Source of the DNA: Mediannikoviicoccus sp037890055
GTDB lineage: Bacteria > Bacillota > Clostridia > Tissierellales > Peptoniphilaceae
Length of the DNA: 10,992 nucleotides
NCBI GenBank assembly: GCA_037890055.1
Contig: JBBKBD010000030.1
Strand: one strand, 5' to 3'
The stretch's first letter is position 1, and every line of letters starts with the position of its first letter. This document shows positions 1-5,703 of this stretch, piece after piece. A program made the translations under genes and the position numbers. The notes beneath the pieces are model-generated. The model did no database searches. It was not told where the DNA came from and saw only the letters and a list, made by a program, of their open reading frames with translations.

Positions 1-21
1 TAGCGGGTAGTTTTTTGTTTC

Positions 22-35
22 GTTCGCAAGCGAAC
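22..35. repeat. Short inverted repeat just beyond the integrase stop
   Basis: GTTCGC (22-27) and GCGAAC (30-35) are exact inverted arms around a two-base centre (or five-base arms with a CAAG loop). The repeat abuts the stop codon of the integrase remnant. Neither strand has a T-run after it, so it is a weak terminator candidate. A position directly behind an integrase gene would suit an element end or integrase arm site, but only one copy is visible. Confidence 0.4.
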
Positions 36-329
36 TCAACAGACTAAAGTCATTAATATAAATTTCATCGCTTTTTCAAATTCCACCATCTGTTCTATCT
101 TAAAATCTTCTGTTGCATCTACATATATATCCATTGTTGTACTAATATCAGAATGACCTAGAATAGACTGCATTGCTTTTGTATTTATATTTTGTTCATT
201 AAGCCTTGTAGTAAAGGTGTGTCTAAAAATGTGATTGCTTAAATGTGGAACTAATAGAATATCATTAGAGTTCGATTTATTTTTATCCATTATACTTAAG
301 AGTGAAAAGAAGTCTTTCTTGGCAACCAA
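36..329 (-). pseudogene. C-terminal fragment of a Tn916-type tyrosine integrase
   Basis: Tyrosine recombinases cut and rejoin DNA at attachment sites. This fragment keeps the second half of the catalytic domain: the H-x-x-R box in HIFRHTF (His33, Arg36 of the reading frame), the second histidine in LGHSDISTTMDIY (His59), and the nucleophilic tyrosine (Tyr69). The first catalytic arginine and the whole N-terminal arm- and core-binding part are missing; full-length relatives have about 380-400 residues. The frame can be opened only from a TTG at 329, without a ribosome binding site, and an in-frame TAA occurs just upstream (near 345), so this is a truncated remnant. The last residues after the conserved FEKAM-like helix may be out of register with the original C-terminus. 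Family assignment is firm; the subfamily (Tn916/Tn1549-like) is inferred from motif wording. Confidence 0.8.
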
Positions 330-488
330 TTTTGAAATAGAATTTGCTTATATAAAAAGGTCCAATTCCCACTGCAGGAGTAACAGTGAAAATTAGACCC
401 TCTTGGTAACTATCATCTAAAAGTCTTTTAGAATTTCTTTAATTTTCTAATCCCCTTTTAAGTGTCATATTTATATTTTTTTATCTCT
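330..488. other. Degenerate stretch with no recognisable gene
   Basis: Between the integrase fragment and the structured repeat all frames on both strands are short. On the minus strand a stretch of about 32 codons (near 326-420) is open but matches no family I recognise and lacks a start. It is probably decayed element sequence that once joined the repeat to the 5' part of the integrase gene. Confidence 0.5.
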
Positions 489-541
489 GGCATACTTTGA
501 TACCTTTTTATACTTAAAGTCTTTAATAGTGGCTTTCCACC
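489..541 (-). repeat. Structured repeat of the mobile backbone, copy 1
   Basis: Read on the minus strand it begins with GGTGGAAAG (541-533), passes through AAGTATAAAAAGG, and ends in a hairpin GGTAT / ATGCC (504-500 with 493-489) around a CAAAGT loop. The same series occurs at 3362-3411. In this copy one stem pair is U-G on the minus-strand RNA (it would be a C-A mismatch on the plus strand), which favours a minus-strand transcript. It starts about ten bases behind the stop of the broken replisome organizer. The distal arm that in copy 2 pairs with GGTGGAA is absent here. Confidence 0.5.
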
Positions 542-550
542 TCTTTTTAT

Positions 551-911
551 CTATAAAGATTCTCCTACATCATAGTTCATTTTTTTAGTTCCACCTTGAT
601 GTCTTAGTTTGTCTTTATCTTCTTCATACCAATTAAGGATTGTTACATAATGGTCTTTATAGTATTTCCCAGAGCTTTTGATATATCTTGATAGCTTTTC
701 AATCATTGTATCTGTATGACTTTGCAGCTTATCCTTTAACTTATGGTATTCTTCTTCAGTTAATCGAACATTTTGATATTCTCCATAAAAAATAGGGGTG
801 GACTTTTGGATAGGTATCTCCTCCCGATATTCTCCTTAATCTTTTTATCCTCTTGTCTGTGAAAAATTCTTCTTTTAATTTTATCCAATAATATCTTTTG
901 TTTGTTGCCAT
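551..911 (-). pseudogene. Phage-type replisome organizer, internally deleted and frameshifted
   Basis: Replisome organizers of this family load the helicase onto the origin of phages and integrative elements. The start is ATG at 911, set by a GGAGG site (917-922). The first 34 residues fit the N-terminal winged-helix domain, including YYWIKLKEEFF and the hallmark GGDTY. The frame then runs into about 17 unrelated residues and a stop. Shifting frame near 825 restores the typical C-terminal domain down to a TAG at 551, with the motifs NVRLTEEEY, IEKLSRYI and HYVTILNW. Intact relatives are about 250-300 residues long, so roughly the middle half is missing. The simplest reading is one deletion that joined codon 34 to the C-terminal part out of frame. 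The upstream methyltransferase unit ends in a terminator, so this remnant had its own or lost transcription. Not functional as read. Confidence 0.8.
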
Positions 912-929
912 TCTAATCCTCCTTGCAAT

Positions 930-960
930 AAAAAAAGAAGTAGATTTTTTCTCTACTTCT
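930..960 (-). terminator. Intrinsic terminator behind the methyltransferase
   Basis: On the minus strand AGAAGTAGA (960-952) pairs perfectly with TCTACTTCT (944-936) around a seven-base loop, followed by a run of T (936-930). It lies 34 bases beyond the methyltransferase stop and just before the ribosome binding site of the replisome organizer remnant. Confidence 0.9.
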
Positions 961-994
961 CCTAAAAATTTATTTTTCATTATTCACAATTTTT

Positions 995-1606
995 TTATAA
1001 TTTTCTAGATAAAAATACTAGATGCTCTTTCTCGTCCAGATGGCATTCACATTTAAATCCTATCTTATTCAATGTTTCTGTAAGATATTCGGGAGAATAA
1101 ACTTCAAAATCTAGCATATCCGCCCATTTTTTTATGTTTTTATGCTCTCTATATGCTCCTTCGTTGCATATTAGAAACTGACCGTCTTTTACTAGAACAC
1201 GATGGATTTCCCTAAAAGATAATTCTATATTCTTCCAAAAATAAATTGTTTCAAAGGCAGTTACTATATTTATGGATTCATCTTCAAAAGGTAGTTTAGC
1301 CACATCTGCTTCAATAATTTTACACCTGCCATCTCTTATAGCTTCGCTATTTACTGAACTTGCAATATCTACACTTGTTTTTGAATAGTCCATTCCATAT
1401 ACTTTTTTAGCCTTTGTTAGGAAGTATTGAACATTACGTCCACCACCACATCCTAGATCTAAAACTACATCCGAGGTTTTAATATGCAGAAAGGATCTGC
1501 CCCATTTCGCCAATTTTTCGTGACCAATGTTCATTCCTTTCACCATGAAACGACCACCGAAATTATTTTTAGGATTTTTTACATTTTCAAAAAATTTTTT
1601 TAACAT
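995..1606 (-). CDS. Class I SAM-dependent methyltransferase, probably iron-regulated
   Basis: This 203-residue protein would transfer a methyl group from S-adenosylmethionine to an unknown acceptor in the cytoplasm. Motif I is VLDLGCGGGRN (about residues 47-57), the acidic residue at the end of strand 2 is in YGMDYS, a D-V-A-x-L-P segment forms motif III, and ITAFETIYFW-like sequence follows strand 4; this is the Methyltransf_11/UbiE-like fold. The start is the ATG at 1606, because the in-frame GTG at 1612 lies inside the GGGAGG ribosome binding site (1612-1617). It is not an Erm rRNA methylase: the N-x-P-Y/F box of adenine-N6 enzymes is absent. It has its own promoter with a Fur-like box at the transcription start and its own terminator, so it is a monocistronic unit. 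Substrate unknown; proximity to a transporter cassette and iron-type control suggest a small chelating metabolite, which is inference. Confidence 0.85.
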   Translation of the reverse strand: MLKKFFENVKNPKNNFGGRFMVKGMNIGHEKLAKWGRSFLHIKTSDVVLDLGCGGGRNVQYFLTKAKKVYGMDYSKTSVDIASSVNSEAIRDGRCKIIEADVAKLPFEDESINIVTAFETIYFWKNIELSFREIHRVLVKDGQFLICNEGAYREHKNIKKWADMLDFEVYSPEYLTETLNKIGFKCECHLDEKEHLVFLSRKL

Positions 1607-1620
1607 TTTCACCTCCCATT

Positions 1621-1639
1621 GATAACTATTATCATTGTT
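1621..1639 (-). promoter_or_regulatory. Fur-like operator of the methyltransferase
   Basis: Read on the minus strand, the 19 bases AACAATGATAATAGTTATC match the classical Fur box GATAATGATAATCATTATC at 15 of 19 positions. The site starts right behind the -10 element (1640-1645) and covers the expected transcription start, ending a few bases before the ribosome binding site. Binding there would block transcription. A related metalloregulator (PerR, Zur) cannot be excluded. Confidence 0.6.
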
Positions 1640-1668
1640 ATTCTATCATAAATTTTATGTTTATTCAA
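1640..1668 (-). promoter_or_regulatory. Sigma-A promoter of the methyltransferase
   Basis: On the minus strand the -35 is TTGAAT (1668-1663) and the -10 is TAGAAT (1645-1640), with a 17-base spacer. Transcription would start near 1633, about 27 bases before the ATG at 1606. Confidence 0.7.
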
Positions 1669-1700
1669 TTTTATATCCTTTCTACATTGATATATTCCAG

Positions 1701-1746
1701 ATTTTCGATAATCGAAATTCTTGATTTCCGATTTTCGGAATTCTTG
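1701..1746. repeat. Two tandem 23-base palindromic units
   Basis: Unit 1 (1701-1723) and unit 2 (1724-1746) are directly adjacent and identical at 19 of 23 positions. Each contains a palindrome: TTTCGAT-A-ATCGAAA (1703-1717) and TTCCGA-TTT-TCGGAA (1726-1740). Two of the four differences are paired: T1705 becomes C1728 while A1715 becomes G1738, which keeps the symmetry. The pair lies about 33 bases upstream of the methyltransferase -35, a usual position for an activator or a second repressor site. The binding protein is unknown. Confidence 0.6.
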
Positions 1747-1757
1747 TTATTATGGTT

Positions 1758-1792
1758 ATTTAAGGGTGTAACTTTTCGTTACTCCCTTAAAT
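1758..1792 (-). terminator. Strong stem-loop behind the esterase gene, possible terminator
   Basis: ATTTAAGGG-T-GTAAC (1758-1772) pairs with GTTAC-T-CCCTTAAAT (1778-1792) around a five-base loop: 14 pairs with one T-T mismatch. It lies 66 bases beyond the esterase stop. Neither strand has a long T-run after the stem (minus strand AACCAT; plus strand TTCTC), so it may terminate poorly or stabilise the 3' end of the esterase transcript. Confidence 0.5.
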
Positions 1793-1857
1793 TTCTCTGG
1801 TCATATCTTTTTTATATTTTGAACTTCTAACATCTTCCATCTCTTTCATAAATAATA

Positions 1858-3117
1858 TTAATCATTAACAGCAATTGGCTTTGCATAATAAACAAAGATC
1901 ATTGCGTCATATAAATCTTTTGGAACTTCTTTTACCCTATAAGTCCTTGGCATGAATTTCATAAGAGGAGAATATCCTTCACCCAGACTTATCATGTTGA
2001 TTTCTTTATTTATAAGGTCAAAAGTTTCTCCATCTTTAACTTTTGTAAAATCTAAATAATATTTTCCTTTAAATTTTCTCGCACTGTAAGCTAAAGGATC
2101 AGCAGATACAAAGACATGGTTTGACCTCTTGTTATCTGGACCAGCCACATTGATATTAACAATTCCCTTATAAAAGTCTGTTCCAATAATAAAATATTTT
2201 TCTCCAAAAATTTTCTTTAAGTGAGACCCCATTGGCTCATAAAATTTTTCACTTTTTGCAATGTGACCGTTGTGTCCAGAAATTAAAAGCATCTTATTTC
2301 CCTTTGATTTTTCAAAATCACTTATCCATTTAACATTCTCAGCCATAAGCTCATCTCTAACATTATTTACTTTTACATAGTCATTAAAATCTAATTCGTA
2401 ATATTTTATGCTATTTAATATATTTGTAAGAGCTCTTGAAGCTATTTTTGCATCTGAAGAGGATAGGGCGTCTGCATAAGCTTTTATCTCTAACAACAAA
2501 GCTTCCTTATCTTTTATCTGTGAAATCTTAATTTTTTCATCTTTTATAAAAGAAAGCTCCTTTTTCAAGTCTTTTTCTTGTAATATATTATTTTCCTTAC
2601 AAAAATCTAATATTAAATCAATAGATTTTTCTGGATTTTGCATGTCAAAGCCGTAAAAAGAAAGTTTGTCCTCATCCTTGGCTTTTTGATTGTAGTCAAA
2701 CATATAATTTATAAGATCGCTCATATTCTTTGTGTGATAAATATTAAAAGAAAAAATTCTTGAAATATTTTCATCTCTCTTGTTTCCGTGAATGTAATTG
2801 TTGATTATCATTCCTTCGCCAAAATCAGCTTCAATAGCAAAGCTCTTTAAATTATTTTTTTCAACTAAAGTCTTTAAAACTTCTAATTTTAAATCTTGAA
2901 AATCAGAATTCCCGTGAGCCGCTTCCCCAAGTCCAACGACTTGTATATTGTCATCTAAGTTTATTTGGCTTACAGCTTTGCCATAGTCTTCTATATCAGA
3001 AATATTTTTTCTGGCATTTAACTTCGGAAGATTAATCCATAAAAAATCCCCAATCCCTATAAGAATAATAAGGGATACTAAAAAAATTAAAATTCCTTTA
3101 AATATTTTCTTTATCAT
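1858..3117 (-). CDS. Membrane-anchored erythromycin-esterase-family hydrolase
   Basis: The 419-residue protein belongs to the Ere family (PF05139), whose studied members EreA and EreB hydrolyse the lactone of 14-membered macrolides. Residues 5-29 form a strongly hydrophobic segment after two lysines, an uncleaved signal anchor that would put the enzyme on the outer face of the membrane; EreA and EreB are cytoplasmic and lack this. Catalytic landmarks are present: GEAAHG (64-69; Glu65 and His68, matching Glu43 and His46 of EreB), AIEADFGEG (94-102), and GHNGHI (281-286) with His282 and His285, matching the His285/His288 pair of EreB. ATG at 3117 is preceded by AGAGGTG. It lies 35 bases behind a 42-aa ORF and is probably cotranscribed with it. 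Macrolide resistance is possible but unproven; many homologues with an N-terminal anchor have no known substrate, and an extracytoplasmic ester or amide is an alternative. Confidence 0.8.
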   Translation of the reverse strand: MIKKIFKGILIFLVSLIILIGIGDFLWINLPKLNARKNISDIEDYGKAVSQINLDDNIQVVGLGEAAHGNSDFQDLKLEVLKTLVEKNNLKSFAIEADFGEGMIINNYIHGNKRDENISRIFSFNIYHTKNMSDLINYMFDYNQKAKDEDKLSFYGFDMQNPEKSIDLILDFCKENNILQEKDLKKELSFIKDEKIKISQIKDKEALLLEIKAYADALSSSDAKIASRALTNILNSIKYYELDFNDYVKVNNVRDELMAENVKWISDFEKSKGNKMLLISGHNGHIAKSEKFYEPMGSHLKKIFGEKYFIIGTDFYKGIVNINVAGPDNKRSNHVFVSADPLAYSARKFKGKYYLDFTKVKDGETFDLINKEINMISLGEGYSPLMKFMPRTYRVKEVPKDLYDAMIFVYYAKPIAVND

Positions 3118-3152
3118 TTTCTCACCTCTTACTACATTTTTTTAATATTTTA

Positions 3153-3281
3153 TCATACTGTTGCTTCTTCTTTTGCCGCTTCTTTTTCTGCTTCCATTTT
3201 CGCTTTTGCTGCCTTTATTGTGTATGTTATTATGGTTTGTGCTGCTTGACCTGCTTCTTTACTTATTTCTTCGTTTATCAT
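3153..3281 (-). CDS. Small Ala/Lys/Glu-rich protein, 42 aa
   Basis: An ATG at 3281 preceded by AAAGGAGAG (3288-3295) with good spacing opens a 42-residue frame ending at 3153. The product begins MINEEISKEAGQAAQ and ends in a charged helix rich in Ala, Glu and Lys (KAAKAKMEAEKEAAKEEA). It has no membrane segment or cysteine and should be one long, partly coiled-coil helix. I do not recognise the family. The opening resembles the short conjugation-accessory proteins of clostridial elements (PcfB-like), but without their conserved remainder, so it may be a truncated copy. It follows the structured repeat and precedes the esterase by 35 bases. Confidence 0.55.
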   Translation of the reverse strand: MINEEISKEAGQAAQTIITYTIKAAKAKMEAEKEAAKEEATV

Positions 3282-3323
3282 GTTTTTCTCTCCTTTGCTT
3301 GTTTTTATTTGGTTGTTGGTAGT

Positions 3324-3411
3324 GGTGGAATGCCTTATTTTGATGTTTATATAGCTTTCTTAGGTATTTGTACCTTTTATACTTTAAAATAGCTTACAAT
3401 GCCTTTCCACC
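3324..3411 (-). ncRNA. Structured repeat of the mobile backbone, copy 2 (candidate RNA element)
   Basis: On the minus strand the element opens with GGTGGAA (3411-3405), whose exact complement TTCCACC lies at 3330-3324, giving a seven-pair closing stem. Inside is a perfect hairpin AGGTA-CAAA-TACCT (3375-3362). The segment 3362-3411 is recognisably homologous to 489-541, including GGTGGAAAG, AAGTATAAAAGG and the hairpin. It starts two bases behind the stop of the 57-aa ORF and ends about 30 bases before the ribosome binding site of the 42-aa ORF, so it is in the same transcript. It could be an intercistronic regulatory RNA, a processing site or part of a transfer origin. I cannot name an Rfam family for it. 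Confidence 0.45.
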
Positions 3412-3412
3412 T

Positions 3413-3586
3413 TTAGTAGTTTATGTGTGTTCTTTTGTCTGATAGATAATTTTTCATGTTGGAATATATAATCTGCACTTCTTCATTGTTCATCGCTTTT
3501 ATTTCTTCTGTGCTTTTATATGTTTTGTATATTCCATCTTGATCTGCTTTTATGAGTTCATCTATTAGCTCTTGCCTTTTATTCAT
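3413..3586 (-). CDS. Small hypothetical protein of the mobile backbone, 57 aa
   Basis: A canonical AGGAGG (3595-3600) eight bases before the ATG at 3586 supports translation of this 57-residue frame. The product starts MNKRQELIDELI and is mostly polar and helical, with IKAMNNEEVQIIYSNM in the second half and a basic C-terminus; no membrane segment and no known motif. The N-terminal LIDELIKADQDGIYKTYKST and the position behind a probable mobilization-gene tail suggest a small accessory protein of the element. The stop is directly followed by copy 2 of the structured repeat. Function unknown. Confidence 0.6.
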   Translation of the reverse strand: MNKRQELIDELIKADQDGIYKTYKSTEEIKAMNNEEVQIIYSNMKNYLSDKRTHINY

Positions 3587-3659
3587 CTCTATTACCTCCT
3601 AGATCTGCCTTTATTTTCTTGGTTATATTGTAGCTTGGATAAGATATTTTTACAAAGTC

Positions 3660-3917
3660 TTACCTTTCTTGATCCATTTTCTTGTTTTTCATCATTTCTC
3701 TGTATTCATTATCTTTAATAACTTGGTCTTGGAATTTTTTAATCTGTGCTATTACACTTGGTTTTTCACCTTGTTTTATTAGCTTATCTATTTCTATGGA
3801 TAAGTCTATACCTAATTCTTTGTTTACAAAATCTACTGAATATTTTATATGATTAATTTCCTGGTATTCATCTTTTATCTTGTCTTTTTCTTTATTTATT
3901 TCTTCAAGCTTTGCCAT
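3660..3917 (-). CDS. Orphan 85-aa charged coiled-coil ORF, probably a gene tail
   Basis: The frame encodes 85 residues rich in Lys, Glu, Asp and Ile. The first 25 residues (KLEEINKEKDKIKDEYQEI) should form a coiled coil, followed by a small globular part with VDFVNKELGI and a charged end. There is no ribosome binding site before the ATG at 3917, and an in-frame TAA lies 18 bases upstream, only 40 bases from the end of the ABC operon. This looks like the 3' end of a larger gene cut off when the ECF/ABC cassette or a deletion came in. Charged coiled-coil tails are common at the C-termini of MOB relaxases and replication proteins of such elements, so a relaxase tail is the best guess, but the domain that would prove it is missing. 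Confidence 0.4.
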   Translation of the reverse strand: MAKLEEINKEKDKIKDEYQEINHIKYSVDFVNKELGIDLSIEIDKLIKQGEKPSVIAQIKKFQDQVIKDNEYREMMKNKKMDQER

Positions 3918-3940
3918 TAAATACTCATTTATTTAGTCAA

Positions 3941-3956
3941 ACATCAAAATGGATGT
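3941..3956 (-). terminator. Weak stem-loop right behind the ABC operon
   Basis: On the minus strand ACATC and GATGT (3956-3952 and 3945-3941) can pair around a CATTTT loop, directly behind the stop of the last ABC gene (3959). The stem has only five pairs and the following bases are TTGACTAAAT, not a T-run. It is the only terminator-like structure at the operon end. Confidence 0.25.
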
Positions 3957-3958
3957 AT

Positions 3959-5689
3959 TTACTTAAAACTCCATTTATTTGCTCGCTCTCTTATTGAAAT
4001 GAATGATTTATATATCCCATCTTGAGTTATAAGCTCATTATGCGTTCCTTCTTGTACTATTTCCCCTTTATCTAAAACAATGATGTTGTCTGCTTTCCTA
4101 ACAGTTTCTAACCTGTGTGCAATCATAATAACTGTTTTATTCTGTACTAAATTATCGATGGCTTGCAAAATATGGTGTTCATTTTCTACATCTAAAGCAC
4201 TGGTAAATTCATCTAAAATCACAATGGGAGCATCTTTGAGTATTGCTCTAGCTATCGCTATTCTTTGTTTTTCTCCGCCGGATAAAGTGCTACCCGCTTC
4301 GCCAATTTTAGTTTCGTATCCTTTTTGCAAGCTTTTTATAAAGTCATGACAGCGCGCTTTTTTTGCAGCGGATATAACATCCTCATCACTGGCATTTGGC
4401 TTTGCCAAACGAATATTATTCATAATTGTATCTTCAAACAAATACACATTTTGAAATACCATACTTATATTTTTCATCAATTCTTCGGTGGAGATATTTG
4501 TTATTTTTGCTCCACCAATCAGAATTTCTCCTTCGCTTACATCATAAAATCTCGGTATAAGCTTGCAAAACGTTGTTTTTCCTGAACCTGAAGGTCCGAT
4601 AATCGCTGTAAGTGTGTTCGGTTTAAGAGCTACTGATATTCCCTTTAAAACTTCTCCTTTTCCGTAAGAAAAACTTACATTTTTAAATTCTATTTCATTG
4701 GATTTTATATTTTGAATAGGTGATAATACCTTTATTTCTTCAGCATTTTCCATACTGCTTATATCCTTTAGTGAACTATCTAAAAGCCCAATCATAGAAA
4801 GAATAGAACCTGCTTGACTTACAGACTGGAATATTACAAAGCTCATAATCAATAAATTAATGGCTTTTTGAGGAGAAATTTCTCCACTATTCCACATAAA
4901 AAACGCATAGCTAATAATCATAATTTCAAACAGCTGTATCGTAAGACCGGCACCTATGCTTGAGGGAATAGATTTTTCGGATAAATTTATATTATTAACA
5001 CAACTACCATCTATATCTTTTTTTACTCTTTCATCTTTTTCTCCCATACCAAAAGCCTTAATTACGCTTATTCCCTGTATAAATTCAATAGCACTTTCCG
5101 TTAATTTTGTTTGTGCTAATTGTCTTTTGGGAGCTTCCCTTCTTGAAATTTTCATTTGATAATTAACTACAAACAAATATGTTAATATGCCTGCAAATAT
5201 TACAACGGAAACTTGCCATTCATAGTAAGCAAATCCTAAAACTATTGATATAGCAGATAAAATTCCACCTATCACATGAATTAAAATGATTGGTGCAACT
5301 TGTTCTACAGTTGAAATAGATGTAGTCAGTGTTGAGTTTATATTTCCTACTGAATTTTTGCTAAAGAACCCTAAATAGAGTTTTTTAAATAATGAGCCAA
5401 AATATAACCTTTTATCTTTCGCCATCTCAAATCCAACGGATACAGAACCCAGTTGTGTGAAATAACCAAGACCAAATACTCCGATAATACATACAATTCC
5501 GAGTATCATTACCTTATAAATATAATTGTCCATTAAATTACTATTAAACATGGCGTTTACCGCTAAAATTATTGCTATCATTTTCAGCATAACGAATATG
5601 CCTTCTATAAATGATAGAATTAAAATTTTGACTAAACTGTCTTTTCTTTTCTCACTAAAGTTCCATACACTTTTTAGAGCTTCAAACAT
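3959..5689 (-). CDS. ABC exporter-type half-transporter, second of a pair
   Basis: A 576-residue half-transporter with an N-terminal six-helix membrane domain (about residues 15-310) and a C-terminal nucleotide-binding domain. ATPase motifs are complete: Walker A GPSGSGKTT (365-373), Q-loop Gln413, signature LSGGE (469-473), Walker B IVILDE (489-494), D-loop SALD, and H-loop His525. The residue after the catalytic Glu is Phe (DEFTSALD) where Ala is usual. The ATG at 5689 is set by GGAGGTG; the in-frame TTG at 5707 lies in front of this site and overlaps the previous gene's stop. It begins 14 bases behind its partner, so the two proteins very likely form a heterodimer. Pairs with this fold include drug exporters and the importers YbtPQ and IrtAB for iron chelates; the ECF neighbours make metal chelate or tetrapyrrole handling plausible, but direction and substrate are open. 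Confidence 0.88.
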   Translation of the reverse strand: MFEALKSVWNFSEKRKDSLVKILILSFIEGIFVMLKMIAIILAVNAMFNSNLMDNYIYKVMILGIVCIIGVFGLGYFTQLGSVSVGFEMAKDKRLYFGSLFKKLYLGFFSKNSVGNINSTLTTSISTVEQVAPIILIHVIGGILSAISIVLGFAYYEWQVSVVIFAGILTYLFVVNYQMKISRREAPKRQLAQTKLTESAIEFIQGISVIKAFGMGEKDERVKKDIDGSCVNNINLSEKSIPSSIGAGLTIQLFEIMIISYAFFMWNSGEISPQKAINLLIMSFVIFQSVSQAGSILSMIGLLDSSLKDISSMENAEEIKVLSPIQNIKSNEIEFKNVSFSYGKGEVLKGISVALKPNTLTAIIGPSGSGKTTFCKLIPRFYDVSEGEILIGGAKITNISTEELMKNISMVFQNVYLFEDTIMNNIRLAKPNASDEDVISAAKKARCHDFIKSLQKGYETKIGEAGSTLSGGEKQRIAIARAILKDAPIVILDEFTSALDVENEHHILQAIDNLVQNKTVIMIAHRLETVRKADNIIVLDKGEIVQEGTHNELITQDGIYKSFISIRERANKWSFK

Positions 5690-5703
5690 ATTCTCACCTC
5701 CAA

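Larger units (their letters stand above)
22..3917 (-). mobile_element. Remnant of an integrative/mobilizable element with cargo
   Basis: In transcription order the segment holds an orphan 85-aa ORF, a 57-aa ORF, a structured repeat, a 42-aa ORF, an erythromycin-esterase-like gene, a methyltransferase, a broken phage-type replisome organizer, a second copy of the repeat, and the C-terminal end of a tyrosine integrase. A replisome organizer followed by an integrase at one end, all on one strand, is a familiar backbone for small mobilizable elements of Bacillota. The integrase lacks its N-terminal part, the replisome organizer is internally deleted and out of frame, and no intact relaxase is seen, so the element should not move by itself. 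The outer ends are uncertain: no terminal direct repeat could be recognised, and the ECF/ABC cassette to the right may be further cargo or flanking chromosome. Confidence 0.5.

Noticed and set aside
22..35. Terminator behind the integrase
   Set aside because: The stem is short and neither strand has a following T-run.
326..420. Short open stretch read as the missing upstream part of the integrase
   Set aside because: It is in a different frame from the integrase tail and contains none of the expected integrase motifs.
995..1606. Erm-type 23S rRNA methylase paired with a macrolide esterase
   Set aside because: The protein has a UbiE-like motif I and no N-x-P-Y/F adenine-N6 box, and it has its own promoter and terminator.
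1701..1746. Start of a CRISPR array
   Set aside because: Only two units, directly adjacent without spacers, and no cas genes.
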